A stretch of 64,000 bases of DNA from CAVVTR01 sp963751245 (GCA_963751245.1 CAVVTR010000012.1:248001-312000), one strand, 5' to 3'. Shown: positions 1 through 8,592, counted from the first letter of the stretch. The notes: generated by a model from the letters alone, not told the origin. Numbers and translations: made by a program.

Positions 1-582
1 GCCGACGTCCTTCTGGGCCTCCGCGAGGGCGGCGAGGAGCGCCGGTTCGTCCCGGGTGAACGACTGGCGGATGTCGACCCGGCTGCCTCCCGTGACGAGC
101 ATCGCCCGGGTCGCCGGGGAACGCATGCTCTGGTTCATCATTCTCTCGAGGTTCGCGTAGGCGGTCTTGCGCTGCCCCGGCGAGATGTTGGCGTTGTCGA
201 TGAAGAACACCAGCGAGAGCTTCTGGCGCTCGGGGACCGGCGCGGGCTCCGCCTGCGGCTCCGGTGCCGGCGTCGCCGCCGCGGCGTCCCCGCTGGCGGG
301 GGCCGCGGGCGGAGGCGGCGTCGAGGCGTAGAAGTTCGTGATCTCCATCGGCTTGCCGTCCTCGAGGATCTCGAAGTCGGAGGGTGTGAGGCCGAGGACC
401 GGTTTGCCGTCCTTGTCGCGGACGAACACGTCGACGTTGACGATGTTGACCTTGACGGTGTCGATGAAGATCGGAGCGGGCGTGGGGGTCGGAGCTGGCT
501 GCTGGGCGGGGACGGGCAGGGCGGCCGCGCCGGCCAGAAGGGCCGGGATCACGGCGCGCCTCACGGCGGCGGACGGCATCAT
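1..582 (-). CDS. Secreted VWFA-related domain protein, partial (cut by window edge)
   Basis: The first 194 residues are visible and the frame is still open at position 1. Two adjacent ATG codons (582 and 579) follow GAGAGGAG; I took the first. Residues 1-27 look like a Sec signal peptide ending near PVPAQ. Then come VNIVNVDVFVRDKDGKPV (a small beta domain typical of this family), a Pro/Ala-rich linker at about 85-115, and LSLVFFIDNANIS, the first strand of a von Willebrand A fold. The metal-site motif DxSxS is degenerate (DNANI). The architecture matches the family named VWFA-related Acidobacterial domain; that is family knowledge, and it supports the phylum guess. Function is unknown, probably adhesion or protein-protein contact outside the cytoplasm. 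Confidence 0.8.
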   Translation of the reverse strand, partial: MMPSAAVRRAVIPALLAGAAALPVPAQQPAPTPTPAPIFIDTVKVNIVNVDVFVRDKDGKPVLGLTPSDFEILEDGKPMEITNFYASTPPPPAAPASGDAAAATPAPEPQAEPAPVPERQKLSLVFFIDNANISPGQRKTAYANLERMMNQSMRSPATRAMLVTGGSRVDIRQSFTRDEPALLAALAEAQKDVG

Positions 583-690
583 CGGAGGGTTCTCCTCTCA
601 GGCGGGGGGCAGGTAGGGGACCGCCACGTTCTCGCGGGTGCCACGTCGAGAGCGGGCCGGGGTCGGGGAACGCGCGCGAACACGGGCGTC

Positions 691-696
691 ATCATA
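691..696 (-). promoter_or_regulatory. Possible -10 element for the VWFA-related gene
   Basis: TATGAT on the minus strand (5 of 6 matches to TATAAT), about 110 bases upstream of the ATG at 582. No convincing -35 is visible 16-18 bases further upstream, so this is tentative. Confidence 0.25.
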
Positions 697-787
697 GCGC
701 TACCTGTCCGCGGGAGGGTCGATGCCGGCAACGGTCGCCGGGCGTGGTGCCGCCAGAGGAGCCGGGGAGCTGCACGGCGGCGGGAAG

Positions 788-827
788 GGCGCCGGCCGCG
801 GCGCGCGAGGGCCCGGCCCCCGGCGCC
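788..827 (-). terminator. GC-rich hairpin behind aspS
   Basis: GGCGCCGG (788-795) pairs with CCGGCGCC (820-827), just after the aspS stop codon. It has no U-tract, so it may be a Rho-dependent or mRNA-end structure rather than a classical intrinsic terminator. Confidence 0.35.
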
Positions 828-834
828 GGAGCGC

Positions 835-2595
835 TCACCGGCCGAGGGTCAGGTGGAGGTCGCGGAGCTGGGCTGCGTCGACCTCGCTGGGCGCCTCGGT
901 GAGGAGGCAGTTGCCGGCGGTGGTCTTGGGGAAGGCGATGACGTCGCGGATGGAATCCCGTCCGCCCATGAGCATGACCATGCGATCGAGGCCCAGGGCG
1001 AGACCGCCGTGAGGCGGCGCGCCGTAGCGGAACGCCTCGAGCAGGAAGCCGAACTTGCGGCGGGCCTCCTCCTCGCCGATCCCCAGCGCGGCGAACACCC
1101 TCCGCTGGACCCGGGGATCGTGGATGCGGATGGAGCCGCCGCCGAGCTCGACGCCGTCCATGACCACGTCGTAGGCGCGCGCACGCACCGAGCCGGGGTC
1201 CGACTCGAGGCGGTCGAGGTCCTCGGGTCGGGGGGCGGTGAAGGGGTGGTGCGAGGCGTAGTAGCGGCCCGTCTCCTCGTCCCACTCCAGGAGGGGGAAG
1301 TCCGTCACCCAGAGGAAGGCGTGGGCCCCCTCCGGCACCAGGCCGAGGCGTCCGGCGAGGAGCACGCGGAGGGCGCCCAGGGCGGCGAACACGACCTTGG
1401 CGGCGCCGCCCACCACGACGAGGAGGTCGCCCTCGCCGGCGCCGGCGGCGGCGAGGAAGGCCGCGATCCCCTCGTCGCCGAGGACCTTCCTGGCGGGAGA
1501 GCCGAACCCTTCGGCGGTCTTCCGGAACCAGAGCACCCCCGGCGCTCCGTAGGGCCGGACCAGCTCCGAGAGCTCGTCGAGCTGCTTGCGGCTGAATGAG
1601 GCCCCACCCGGGACCACGAGCCCCTTGACCCGGCCTTCGGCGGCGGCGCGGCGGAGGACCTCGAAGGCGCACCCCGCGGCCGTCTCGCCCAGCTCCACGA
1701 GCTCCATGCCGAAGCGGGCGTCGGGGCGGTCGCTGCCGAAGCGCTCCATGGCCTCGGCCCAGGACAGGCGCGGGAACGTCTCCGGCGGCGTGATGCCCGC
1801 GAGGGGGAAGACGCGGCGGAACAGACCCTCGATGAGGACGATGATGTCCTCCTCCTCCACGAACGAGGCCTCCACGTCGACCTGGGTGAACTCGGGCTGG
1901 CGGTCGGCGCGCAGGTCCTCGTCCCGGAAGCAGCGGGCGATCTGGACGTAGCGGCCGAGTCCGGCGACCTGGAGGAGCTGCTTGAACAGCTGCGGGGACT
2001 GGGGCAGGGCGTAGAACGCGCCCCGGGACATCCGCGACGGCACCAGGAAGTCCCGCGCGCCCTCGGGGGTCGAGCGGGTGAGGATCGGCGTCTCCACGTC
2101 CACGAACGCCATCTCGTGGAAGTAGCGGCGGACCTCGAAGGTGACGGTGTCCCGCAGGAGCATGGCGCGGGTCATCTCGGGGCGGCGCAGGTCCAGGTAG
2201 CGGTAGCGGAGCCGGAGCTCCTCGCTGACCTGGGCCTTGTCCTCGACAACGAACGGCGGGGTCTCCGCGGCGGTGAGCAGCTCCAGGGACTCGGCGATGA
2301 CCTCTACCTCGCCGGTGGCCATGTCGGGGTTGACGACGTCGGGCGCCCGCGGGGCCACCTCGCCCACGACGCGGATCACGTCCTCGGAGGAGAGCTCCAC
2401 GGCGCGCTCCTTGAGGGCGTCCCGGAAGAGCACCTGGACCCAGCCCTCGCGGTCGCGAAGGTCCACGAAGATGAGGCCGCCCAGGTCGCGCCGGCGGCGC
2501 ACCCAGCCGACGAGCTCCACACGCCGCCCGATGTCGGCGGCGCGCAGCGCGCCGCAGAACGGGCGTTCCCAGGCACCCATGAGCCGCTCTCCCAT
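835..2595 (-). CDS. aspS: Aspartyl-tRNA synthetase
   Basis: Class II aminoacyl-tRNA synthetase of 586 residues, the normal bacterial AspRS length; it charges tRNA with aspartate in the cytoplasm. The N-terminal OB fold (about 15-110) contains GWVRRRRDLGGLIFVDLRD. QSPQLFKQLL follows at about 195-205, motif 2 is RCFRDEDLRADRQPEFTQ and motif 3 is GGLALGLDRMVMLMGG near the C-terminus. The GAD insertion domain lies in the middle, as in bacterial rather than archaeal-type AspRS. The ATG at 2595 is chosen because GGAGG sits 6 bases upstream; an in-frame ATG at 2580 is the alternative. Whether it also charges tRNA-Asn cannot be told from this sequence. It stands alone, divergent from bcp. Confidence 0.97.
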   Translation of the reverse strand: MGERLMGAWERPFCGALRAADIGRRVELVGWVRRRRDLGGLIFVDLRDREGWVQVLFRDALKERAVELSSEDVIRVVGEVAPRAPDVVNPDMATGEVEVIAESLELLTAAETPPFVVEDKAQVSEELRLRYRYLDLRRPEMTRAMLLRDTVTFEVRRYFHEMAFVDVETPILTRSTPEGARDFLVPSRMSRGAFYALPQSPQLFKQLLQVAGLGRYVQIARCFRDEDLRADRQPEFTQVDVEASFVEEEDIIVLIEGLFRRVFPLAGITPPETFPRLSWAEAMERFGSDRPDARFGMELVELGETAAGCAFEVLRRAAAEGRVKGLVVPGGASFSRKQLDELSELVRPYGAPGVLWFRKTAEGFGSPARKVLGDEGIAAFLAAAGAGEGDLLVVVGGAAKVVFAALGALRVLLAGRLGLVPEGAHAFLWVTDFPLLEWDEETGRYYASHHPFTAPRPEDLDRLESDPGSVRARAYDVVMDGVELGGGSIRIHDPRVQRRVFAALGIGEEEARRKFGFLLEAFRYGAPPHGGLALGLDRMVMLMGGRDSIRDVIAFPKTTAGNCLLTEAPSEVDAAQLRDLHLTLGR

Positions 2596-2699
2596 GCGAT
2601 CCTCCGCGGCCGCGTGCGGCCGTCGCGGGATTCTACCGCGGCGGGCGGGAAGGCGCAGGCGGGGCCGGGCGTTGGAGGCGACGACGTGAGGAGGACGCG

Positions 2700-3182
2700 A
2701 TGCCGGAGTCGAGGATCACGGTGGGAGCGAAGGCGCCGGCCTTCACCCTGAACGACCAGGACGGCGCGGCCGTCTCCCTGGACGGCCTGAAGGGGCGGTG
2801 GGTGGTGCTGTACTTCTACCCGAAGGACGACACGCCGGGGTGCACCACCGAGGCGTGCGAGTTCACCGAGGGGATCGAGGCGTTCGAGGGGCTCGACGCG
2901 GTGGTGCTGGGCTGCAGCCCCGACACGCCGGAGAGCCACCGCAGGTTCATCGCCAAGCACGGGCTGAAGCTGCGTCTGCTCTCCGACCCCGCGCACGAGG
3001 TGATGGCGCGCTACGGCGCCTGGGGCGAGAAGACCATGTACGGCCGCACCTCGGAGGGGGTGATCCGCTCCACGGTGCTCATCGACCCCGAGGGGAAGGT
3101 GGCCCGCCACTGGCCCCGGGTGAAGGCCGCCGGCCACGCCGCGGCCGTCCGGGAAGCCCTCGCGGCGCTGCGCTCGCAGTGA
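2700..3182 (+). CDS. bcp: Thioredoxin-dependent peroxiredoxin (Bcp/PrxQ)
   Basis: 160 residues, usual size for Bcp/PrxQ. It reduces hydrogen peroxide and organic peroxides in the cytoplasm. YPKDDTPGCTTEACEF holds the peroxidatic Cys (PGCT) and, five residues on, the resolving Cys (EACEF), the classic atypical 2-Cys arrangement. The Arg of the active site lies in RSTVLIDPEGKV near the C-terminus. A strong GAGGAGG precedes the ATG. It is divergent from aspS and convergent with sat; a stand-alone gene, and a plausible oxidative-stress defence beside the oxygen-sensitive sulfur enzymes. Confidence 0.95.
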   Translation: MPESRITVGAKAPAFTLNDQDGAAVSLDGLKGRWVVLYFYPKDDTPGCTTEACEFTEGIEAFEGLDAVVLGCSPDTPESHRRFIAKHGLKLRLLSDPAHEVMARYGAWGEKTMYGRTSEGVIRSTVLIDPEGKVARHWPRVKAAGHAAAVREALAALRSQ

Positions 3183-3188
3183 CGACGC

Positions 3189-3218
3189 GGGCCGGGAGCG
3201 GCACGCCGCCCCCGGCCC
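3189..3218. terminator. Hairpin between convergent bcp and sat
   Basis: GGGCCGGG (3189-3196) pairs with CCCGGCCC (3211-3218), with an inner stem GCGGC/GCCGC. It lies 7 bases after the bcp stop and 24 bases beyond the sat stop, so it may serve both directions. No U-tract on either strand. Confidence 0.45.
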
Positions 3219-3241
3219 GGTCACGTCTCGAGCGTGTTGCC

Positions 3242-4513
3242 TCAGCGGCGCGTGGCGGCCTCGCCGGTGGCGGCCCCGTGCAGCTTGACCTCGACCTTCT
3301 CCTCGAGGGTGTCGTAGTACTCCTTGAGCACCGCGATGACCTCGGGCTTGGAGAACTCCTTGGGGACGGGCTTCCCCTCGCTCATGAGCTTGCGGAGCAT
3401 GGTGCCCGACAGCAGCAGCCGGGCGCCGCCCTGGTACTGCCCGTTGTCGTCGATGACGGCCTTGCTCTCGTGCGGGCAGGTCTTCATGGAGGCCATGGTG
3501 CCGCACTCGTAGCAGTAGAACGTCCAGTCCATGGCCAGGGGGCGCAGCACGAGGGCGTCCGGGGGGATCTCGTTGAAGATCCGCTGGGCGTCGAAGGGAC
3601 CGTAGTAGTCGCCGACCCCGGCGTGGTCGCGGCCGACGATGAGGTGGCTGCAACCGTAGTTCTGCCGGAACACGGCGTGGAGGAGCGCCTCGCGGGGACC
3701 GGCGTAGCGCATCTCCATGGGGTAGCCGCCCTGGATGACGCGCTCCTTGCGGAAGTAGTTGTTGACCAGGGCGTCGATGGCCTTGACGCGCACCTCCGCC
3801 GGGATGTCGCCGGGCTTCAGCTTGCCGACGAGCTGGTGGATGTACACGCCGTCGCACACCTCGATGGCGATCCACGCCAGGTAGGCGTGGGAGCCGTGCA
3901 TGGGGTTGCGAAGCTGCAGCGCCGCCACGGTGCTCCAGCCGCGCTCCTCGAAGAGCTTGCGGGCGTCGGCGGGGCGCTGGTAGATGTCCGCGAACATGTG
4001 CGGGTAGTAGGACTCCGACAGCACCTTGACGGGACCGGCGAGGTTCACGGGACCCTGCCCCATGACCTTCTGCACGCCGGGGTGGTTCATGTCGGTGGTG
4101 CAGAACACCTGCTTGCACTCGTGGTCCTTGTCGATGGTGTACTTCTCGGTGACCTTCATGGTGCCCATGAGGTCATCGGTCTCGACGTCCCACAGCGCCA
4201 CCTCCTCGCCCGGGGAGATGGAGTCGGCGAGCGCCTGCTCGGCGGACAGGGTGATGGGAATGGGCCAGAACGTCCCCTTCATGGAGGGCATGCGGAACTC
4301 GTCGCAGACGCCCTTCCAGTCCTCGTAGCCCATGAACCCGTCGAGGGGCGTGAAGGCGCCGATGCCCATCATGATCAGGTCGGAGGTCTCGCGCGTGGTC
4401 ATCGGGACCTTCTTCAGGCCGGCCGCGCGCTTGATCTCGGCCTCCCGCTCCTGGCCTTCCAGGAGCAGCGGCTTGAGGTCCTTGCTTCCGTGTGGGGGTA
4501 CGAGCTTACTCAT
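3242..4513 (-). CDS. sat: Sulfate adenylyltransferase (ATP sulfurylase)
   Basis: 423 residues, single-domain homo-oligomeric ATP sulfurylase. It catalyses sulfate + ATP to APS + PPi, or the reverse in sulfur oxidisers. Key motifs: QLRNPMHGSHA (the QxRNPxHxxH nucleotide/sulfate site, about 200-210), GRDHAGVGDYYGPFDAQ (about 293-309), and a zinc-binding CYECGTMASMKTCPH at about 328-342 that is typical of dissimilatory Sat. There is no APS-kinase domain. AAGGAGG stands just upstream of the ATG. It is the last gene of the leftward apr-qmo block, separated from the preceding membrane-protein gene by 150 bases that may hold a small ORF. Context makes a dissimilatory energy-metabolism role far more likely than assimilation. 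Confidence 0.97.
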   Translation of the reverse strand: MSKLVPPHGSKDLKPLLLEGQEREAEIKRAAGLKKVPMTTRETSDLIMMGIGAFTPLDGFMGYEDWKGVCDEFRMPSMKGTFWPIPITLSAEQALADSISPGEEVALWDVETDDLMGTMKVTEKYTIDKDHECKQVFCTTDMNHPGVQKVMGQGPVNLAGPVKVLSESYYPHMFADIYQRPADARKLFEERGWSTVAALQLRNPMHGSHAYLAWIAIEVCDGVYIHQLVGKLKPGDIPAEVRVKAIDALVNNYFRKERVIQGGYPMEMRYAGPREALLHAVFRQNYGCSHLIVGRDHAGVGDYYGPFDAQRIFNEIPPDALVLRPLAMDWTFYCYECGTMASMKTCPHESKAVIDDNGQYQGGARLLLSGTMLRKLMSEGKPVPKEFSKPEVIAVLKEYYDTLEEKVEVKLHGAATGEAATRR

Positions 4514-4664
4514 GGCAATCCTCCTTGGCGTGGGACGGGCCCACTCTGTTCACGACCCGGTGTTCGCCCGGACGGCGGCGCGGGAAGCGTTCGACGACGG
4601 GACCGGAGGCCGTCCCGGGGCCACCATGGCCCGGTCCGCTCAGGTCCGGCGCGGGACGGGGCAT
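4506..4664 (-). CDS. Possible small ORF of 52 residues between the TIGR02186-type gene and sat
   Basis: The ATG overlaps the stop of the upstream gene as TGATG and sits a few bases after GGGGGAGGG, almost the same junction as between the two genes before it. Its TAA overlaps the sat start codon. The product (MPRPAPDLSGPGHGG..., ending HAKEDCHE) is Pro/Gly/Arg-rich with one Cys and resembles no family I know. About 80% of third positions are G or C, lower than in the neighbouring genes. It may be a real coupled peptide, or only a leader whose translation couples sat to the upstream gene, or chance. Confidence 0.25.
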   Translation of the reverse strand: MPRPAPDLSGPGHGGPGTASGPVVERFPRRRPGEHRVVNRVGPSHAKEDCHE

Positions 4665-5467
4665 CAGTGCCCTCCCCCGCGCTTGAAGAGAGCCCCCGCG
4701 ATCCACCCGGCGGACACTGCGATGAGCACGGTGAGCACACCGTACCATGCGGCATCCCGCGCGGCGAGGCGGGAGATCCAGGACACGAAACCGCCCTGGC
4801 GCACGAACAGCTCGTTCTGCTCGACGCCCATCAGCCTGCCCTTCGAGAGGAAGTAGGTGCGGATCAGGTACTTTCCCTCGGGAGCCTTCGTCGGGACGTC
4901 GAAGGTGTGGTAGAAGACGCCCTCCGCGTTGAGGCGGACGGCGTTGTTGCGGACGGCGTACAGCCCGCGGCTGGCCTGCAGCTCCCAGAAGCCGTGGACA
5001 ACGCGGAGGACCTCGCCGGGGGCCATCTCTCCGGAGAGGCACTCCAGGCTGGTGCGTCCGAGCACCGCCTCGGGCCCGACCAGGAAGCCGGAGCGGCCCA
5101 GGGACGTGTTCAGGGATGCCAGGTCGAGCTCGTGGGTGCAGGCGGCGAGGCCGTTGCACAGGGGGCAGCTGGCGTTGACGAGGTAGACCCCGGGGGCGCC
5201 GGACATCCGGTACTGCCGGACGCCGAGCCAGAACAGCGCCACCCGGCCCTTCTCCATCAGCCGGATGGGGCCTGCCGACGGGCCCTCCATCACCGCGACG
5301 ATGGAGTCCGTGCCGGGGGGGGCGTTGCCGAACAGGAACACGGTCTCCCCCGAGAACGACAGGGAGATCATCACGCGGCGGGTGCTGACGCCGGTGGAGG
5401 TCGGCTGCGCGGGCAGCGGCGGCGTCGCGAGGACGAGCAGGAGCAGCGCGAGGGCCGGGCGTCGCAT
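4664..5467 (-). CDS. TIGR02186-type (Alph_Pro_TM) periplasmic/membrane protein
   Basis: 267 residues. A signal peptide (1-20) precedes a beta-rich periplasmic domain beginning STRRVMISLSFSGETVFLFG; it ends with one TM helix (about 238-260, WYGVLTVLIAVSAGWIAGALF) and the tail KRGGGH. The pattern of GPFxxxxRxKxR-like repeats and a C-terminal anchor matches PF09608, a family of unknown function usually paired with TauE/SafE permeases. Four Cys residues (CPLCNG, AACTH, LECLS) are present; a CXXC pair at about 94-97 could bind metal or form a disulfide. The ATG overlaps the stop of the permease-fusion gene (TGATG), so the two are translationally coupled, and probably their products act together at the membrane. 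Assignment to the family is confident; function is unknown. Confidence 0.8.
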   Translation of the reverse strand: MRRPALALLLLVLATPPLPAQPTSTGVSTRRVMISLSFSGETVFLFGNAPPGTDSIVAVMEGPSAGPIRLMEKGRVALFWLGVRQYRMSGAPGVYLVNASCPLCNGLAACTHELDLASLNTSLGRSGFLVGPEAVLGRTSLECLSGEMAPGEVLRVVHGFWELQASRGLYAVRNNAVRLNAEGVFYHTFDVPTKAPEGKYLIRTYFLSKGRLMGVEQNELFVRQGGFVSWISRLAARDAAWYGVLTVLIAVSAGWIAGALFKRGGGH

Positions 5468-7452
5468 CAGTGCCCCCCTCCGGACTTGGCGAAGTCGATG
5501 AGGTGCGCCGGTGGCGCGAGGAGCTGGTAGAGAAGCAGAACCATGACCACGATCACGATGGCGGCCAGGAAGATGCGGATCTGCTCCCCCTTGAGGCGGC
5601 GGCTCGCCAGGACGCCGAACTGAGCGCCGATGGTGGAGCCGAGGAACAGCGTGATGGCCAGCAGGAGGTCCACGGTGTGGTTGGTGATGGCCTGCTGGAG
5701 GGTCACGTTGGAGGAGGTGAGGACGATCTGGAAGAGGTCGGTGCCCACCGCGACGCGGGTGGGGATGCCGATGATGTAGATCATCGTCGGCAGCATGATG
5801 AAGCCGCCGCCGACGCCGAGGAAGGCGGCGAGGATGCCGACGGCGACGCCCGCCGCCACCGGGAGAAGCACCGAAGTGCGCAGCCCCGACTTGGGGAAGT
5901 ACACCTGGAAGGGCAGCCGCGAGAAGAACAGCGTCAGGCGGCTGGGCGTCGGCTCGCCGGACTCGAACCGCCCGCGCAGGGTGCGGATGCCCTCGACGAG
6001 CATGGTGATGCCGATGAAGCCCAGGATGACGACGTACACCACCTTGAGGTAGAAGTCGAAGTTGCCGAGGTTGCGCAGGATGCGCACCAGCTGGACGCCG
6101 AGGACGCCCCCGGTCCAGCCGCCGGCGACGATGACCAGGCCCATCTTGAAGTCGACGTTGCCCAGCCGCGAGTGGGAGATGGCTCCCGAGGTGGCGCCGG
6201 CCGAGATCTGGGCGGCGTCGGTGGCGGCGGCGACGGCCGCGGGGACGCCGATGAAGATGAGGAGAGGCGTCATGAGGAAGCCCCCACCGACCCCGAACAG
6301 GCCCGAGAGGAATCCCACCAGGGCACCCAGGCCGGAGATCAGGAAGGGGTTGACCGAAGTCCCGGCGATGGGGAAGTAGACGCGGAGCTTGCTGATCAGG
6401 CCGGTCAGACCGAGGCCGCCGTCGGTGTGGTGGACGGAGTCGAGCATGGTGTCGGTGAGGGTGGTGTGGCACTTGCCGCAGGTGTGATTGAGGTTGATGG
6501 CGTTGACCGGGGAGCGGGCGTCGGAGGACGGCAGCACGGCGTGGGCCCCGTGGCAGGAGACGCAGGTGGCGACGTCGTGGATGCCATGGGCGTTGGCCAC
6601 GCCGTGGAAGGTGCGCTCGTACCCCTCCACGGTGGTCTGGGGCAGGTCGGCGCGGCGCACGATGAGCGGGTCCTCGTGGCACTCGGCGCAGGTGAAGACC
6701 ACGTGGCCGGCCGAGGTGGGCGCGGAGTCGGTGTGCGGTGCGAGGACGCCGTGCCCGCCGTGGCAGGACACACAGGTGGGCGCTCCGGGATCGCCGGCGG
6801 CCACGCCGCGGGCGTGCGCGCTCTCCGCGTAGCGGTCCTTCTCCGTGACGTGGCAGCGCCCGCAGGTCTCGACCGTCCGCTCGCGGCTCACCGGGCTCGC
6901 GGGGTTGCTGCGCGGCAGCACCGTGTGGCTGCCGTGGCACGTGAAGCAGGACAGGGTGGAGGAGCCGCAGAGCCCTGCCATGCCGGGCCGCGGATGGGCC
7001 CCGGCACCTTCCGGCGCCCGAGCGGCGCCCACGGAGAGCTCGGTGCCGGGGAAGGCCGAGTGGCAGCTCACGCATACCTCGTCCAGGTGGTTGCGGCAGG
7101 CGGCGGCGAGGGCGGCATCACCGCTCACCACGGCGTGTCCGCCGTGGCAGTCCTGGCAGGCGGGTCCGCGATGGCCGCCTGCGAGGCGACGCACGTCGTG
7201 GGCCGAGCTCTGGAAGCTGCGGGCCACGTCGGCGTGGCACCCGCCCCCGGTGCAGCTGACGGTGGTGGCCGCCGCGCTTTTCCCGGGCGGGGTGACGTGG
7301 CAGGCGGTGCAGGCGAGGGAGGCGTGGGCTCCGGAGAGGGTCACGGCGGCCGGGCGGCCCGTCGGCGTGGCGGCTCCCCCCGGCGGGAGGGGAGCGAGGC
7401 AGACCAAGGCAACCACCGTTCCGCCCGCGACGAGAAGCGAACGCGTGCCCAT
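5467..7452 (-). CDS. Multiheme cytochrome c - TauE/SafE (TSUP) permease fusion
   Basis: 661 residues. Signal peptide (1-28), then a periplasmic cytochrome domain with nine CXXCH motifs at about residues 48, 99, 127, 169, 197, 227, 255, 297 and 325, plus one CX4CH (67-73), so up to ten c-type hemes. Several read CVSCHGGHG or CVSCHGAHAVLP, as in doubled-CXXCH cytochromes. From about 365 the chain becomes a TSUP permease with two homologous halves, each carrying the signature FGVGGGF or FLGVGGGF (about 387 and 560), and some 8 TM helices. TSUP proteins move sulfite, sulfonates or related anions. The reading frame is continuous, so this is a true fusion. It lies 12 bases downstream of qmoC and overlaps the next gene by one base. 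Inference: it exports or senses a sulfur oxyanion while passing electrons in the periplasm, in the service of the Apr-Qmo system. The substrate is not shown by the sequence. Confidence 0.9.
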   Translation of the reverse strand: MGTRSLLVAGGTVVALVCLAPLPPGGAATPTGRPAAVTLSGAHASLACTACHVTPPGKSAAATTVSCTGGGCHADVARSFQSSAHDVRRLAGGHRGPACQDCHGGHAVVSGDAALAAACRNHLDEVCVSCHSAFPGTELSVGAARAPEGAGAHPRPGMAGLCGSSTLSCFTCHGSHTVLPRSNPASPVSRERTVETCGRCHVTEKDRYAESAHARGVAAGDPGAPTCVSCHGGHGVLAPHTDSAPTSAGHVVFTCAECHEDPLIVRRADLPQTTVEGYERTFHGVANAHGIHDVATCVSCHGAHAVLPSSDARSPVNAINLNHTCGKCHTTLTDTMLDSVHHTDGGLGLTGLISKLRVYFPIAGTSVNPFLISGLGALVGFLSGLFGVGGGFLMTPLLIFIGVPAAVAAATDAAQISAGATSGAISHSRLGNVDFKMGLVIVAGGWTGGVLGVQLVRILRNLGNFDFYLKVVYVVILGFIGITMLVEGIRTLRGRFESGEPTPSRLTLFFSRLPFQVYFPKSGLRTSVLLPVAAGVAVGILAAFLGVGGGFIMLPTMIYIIGIPTRVAVGTDLFQIVLTSSNVTLQQAITNHTVDLLLAITLFLGSTIGAQFGVLASRRLKGEQIRIFLAAIVIVVMVLLLYQLLAPPAHLIDFAKSGGGH

Positions 7453-7464
7453 GACGCCTCCGGC

Positions 7465-8592
7465 TCAGGTCGGCCGCTCGGTGCCCGGGGAGGTCCTCAT
7501 CCGCTCGTGCACCATGGCCAGGGTCCGGTAGAGCAGGTGGGCGAACTTCGAGTACGGGAAGGTGAGGAACAGGGTCAGGATGAAGCCGAGGTGCGCCACG
7601 TAGATCCCCACGGCCAGGGTTGGCGAGAAGAGGAAGCGTCCCGCCTCGGCGAGGACCCCGGTGGCGATGACCAGGAGCACCACGGTCAGGAAGAAGGTGT
7701 CGAAGGCGGTGGCGGCGCCCATGCGCTGCCGGTCACCGAGACGGTTGGCCGCCAGAAGCACGCCTCCGACCACCAGGAGCACGGCGGAGACGTTGCCGAG
7801 GATCTTGAAGGGGTGGTCGAGCGGTAGGGGCATCTTCATGCCCATCAGATAGATGCCGACGACGAGGAGCCCCGAGGTCACGGCGGCGCCGACGAACCCC
7901 CAGAGGAGCGCCAGGTGTCCGGTCCGCCGGGGCCGGGCCGCCTCGCAGGAGGCGAAGCGCTTGTGGGTGGCGACCTCGACGAGGGACGGCACGAGGGCCG
8001 CCAGGAAGCTCCCCGAGCGCGGCCCGGAGGTGCCCAGCAGCCGCCACAGCCGGCGTCCGGAGATCCAGCTCGCGAGGAGGACCCATGCGGCGACGGGGAA
8101 GAAGACGGCGTAGATGAGCCAGTGGGGGACGATCTGCTCGTAGGCGGTCAGCGGACGGGGGACGACGGCGAGCAGGTGCAGCGACGCCAGCAGCGCGGCC
8201 CAGAAGAGCACCGGGCCGAAGAGCAGCAGCGGCCAGGTGGTGCGGGCCTTCGCCACCAGGGTGCCGAGGGCGTGGGGGAACGCCAGGCGCTCGATCAGAA
8301 GCCCACGGACGACGCTGAGCACGTCGCCGGGACGGGCGTCGCGCGGGCAGCGCACCGTGCAGTCGTTGCACTGGTGGCACAGCCACACCGCCGGATCGGC
8401 GGCGAGCTCGTCGGCCAGGCCCCATTGGGCCAGGAGCATCTGGCGCCGGGGGAACGGCGTGTCGCTCGGAGTGAGCTCGCAGACGCTGGAGCACGTGGCG
8501 CACTGGTAGCAGCGGGACGCCGCGGCGCCTCCCCGGTTGCGGAGGGCCTCCCGGAACGAGGCGGACGGCACGAGGGCGGGAACTGAGGCCAT
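7465..8592 (-). CDS. qmoC: Quinone-interacting membrane-bound oxidoreductase subunit C
   Basis: 375 residues. The N-terminal HdrC-like part has two [4Fe-4S] motifs, CYQCATCSSVCEL (from 28) and CHQCNDCTVRCP (from 72). The C-terminal part (about 115-360) is a NarI/HdrE-like membrane domain of about six TM helices that should bind heme b and the quinone. It passes electrons between menaquinol and QmoA/B, and through them AprBA. The ATG at 8592 follows a GGGGGTG ribosome site that lies in the short gap after the qmoB stop. Length and fusion of HdrC-like and cytochrome b parts agree with known QmoC. Confidence 0.95.
   Translation of the reverse strand: MASVPALVPSASFREALRNRGGAAASRCYQCATCSSVCELTPSDTPFPRRQMLLAQWGLADELAADPAVWLCHQCNDCTVRCPRDARPGDVLSVVRGLLIERLAFPHALGTLVAKARTTWPLLLFGPVLFWAALLASLHLLAVVPRPLTAYEQIVPHWLIYAVFFPVAAWVLLASWISGRRLWRLLGTSGPRSGSFLAALVPSLVEVATHKRFASCEAARPRRTGHLALLWGFVGAAVTSGLLVVGIYLMGMKMPLPLDHPFKILGNVSAVLLVVGGVLLAANRLGDRQRMGAATAFDTFFLTVVLLVIATGVLAEAGRFLFSPTLAVGIYVAHLGFILTLFLTFPYSKFAHLLYRTLAMVHERMRTSPGTERPT

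Noticed and set aside
2798..5530. Long rightward open frame (about 910 codons) across bcp, sat and the membrane gene
   Set aside because: It is antisense or out of frame to genes with clear motifs; very Gly/Ala/Arg/Val-rich, no domain. A by-product of high GC.
5470..7827. Rightward frame of 785 codons opposite the cytochrome-permease gene
   Set aside because: Shadow of the real leftward gene; low-complexity composition, no motifs.
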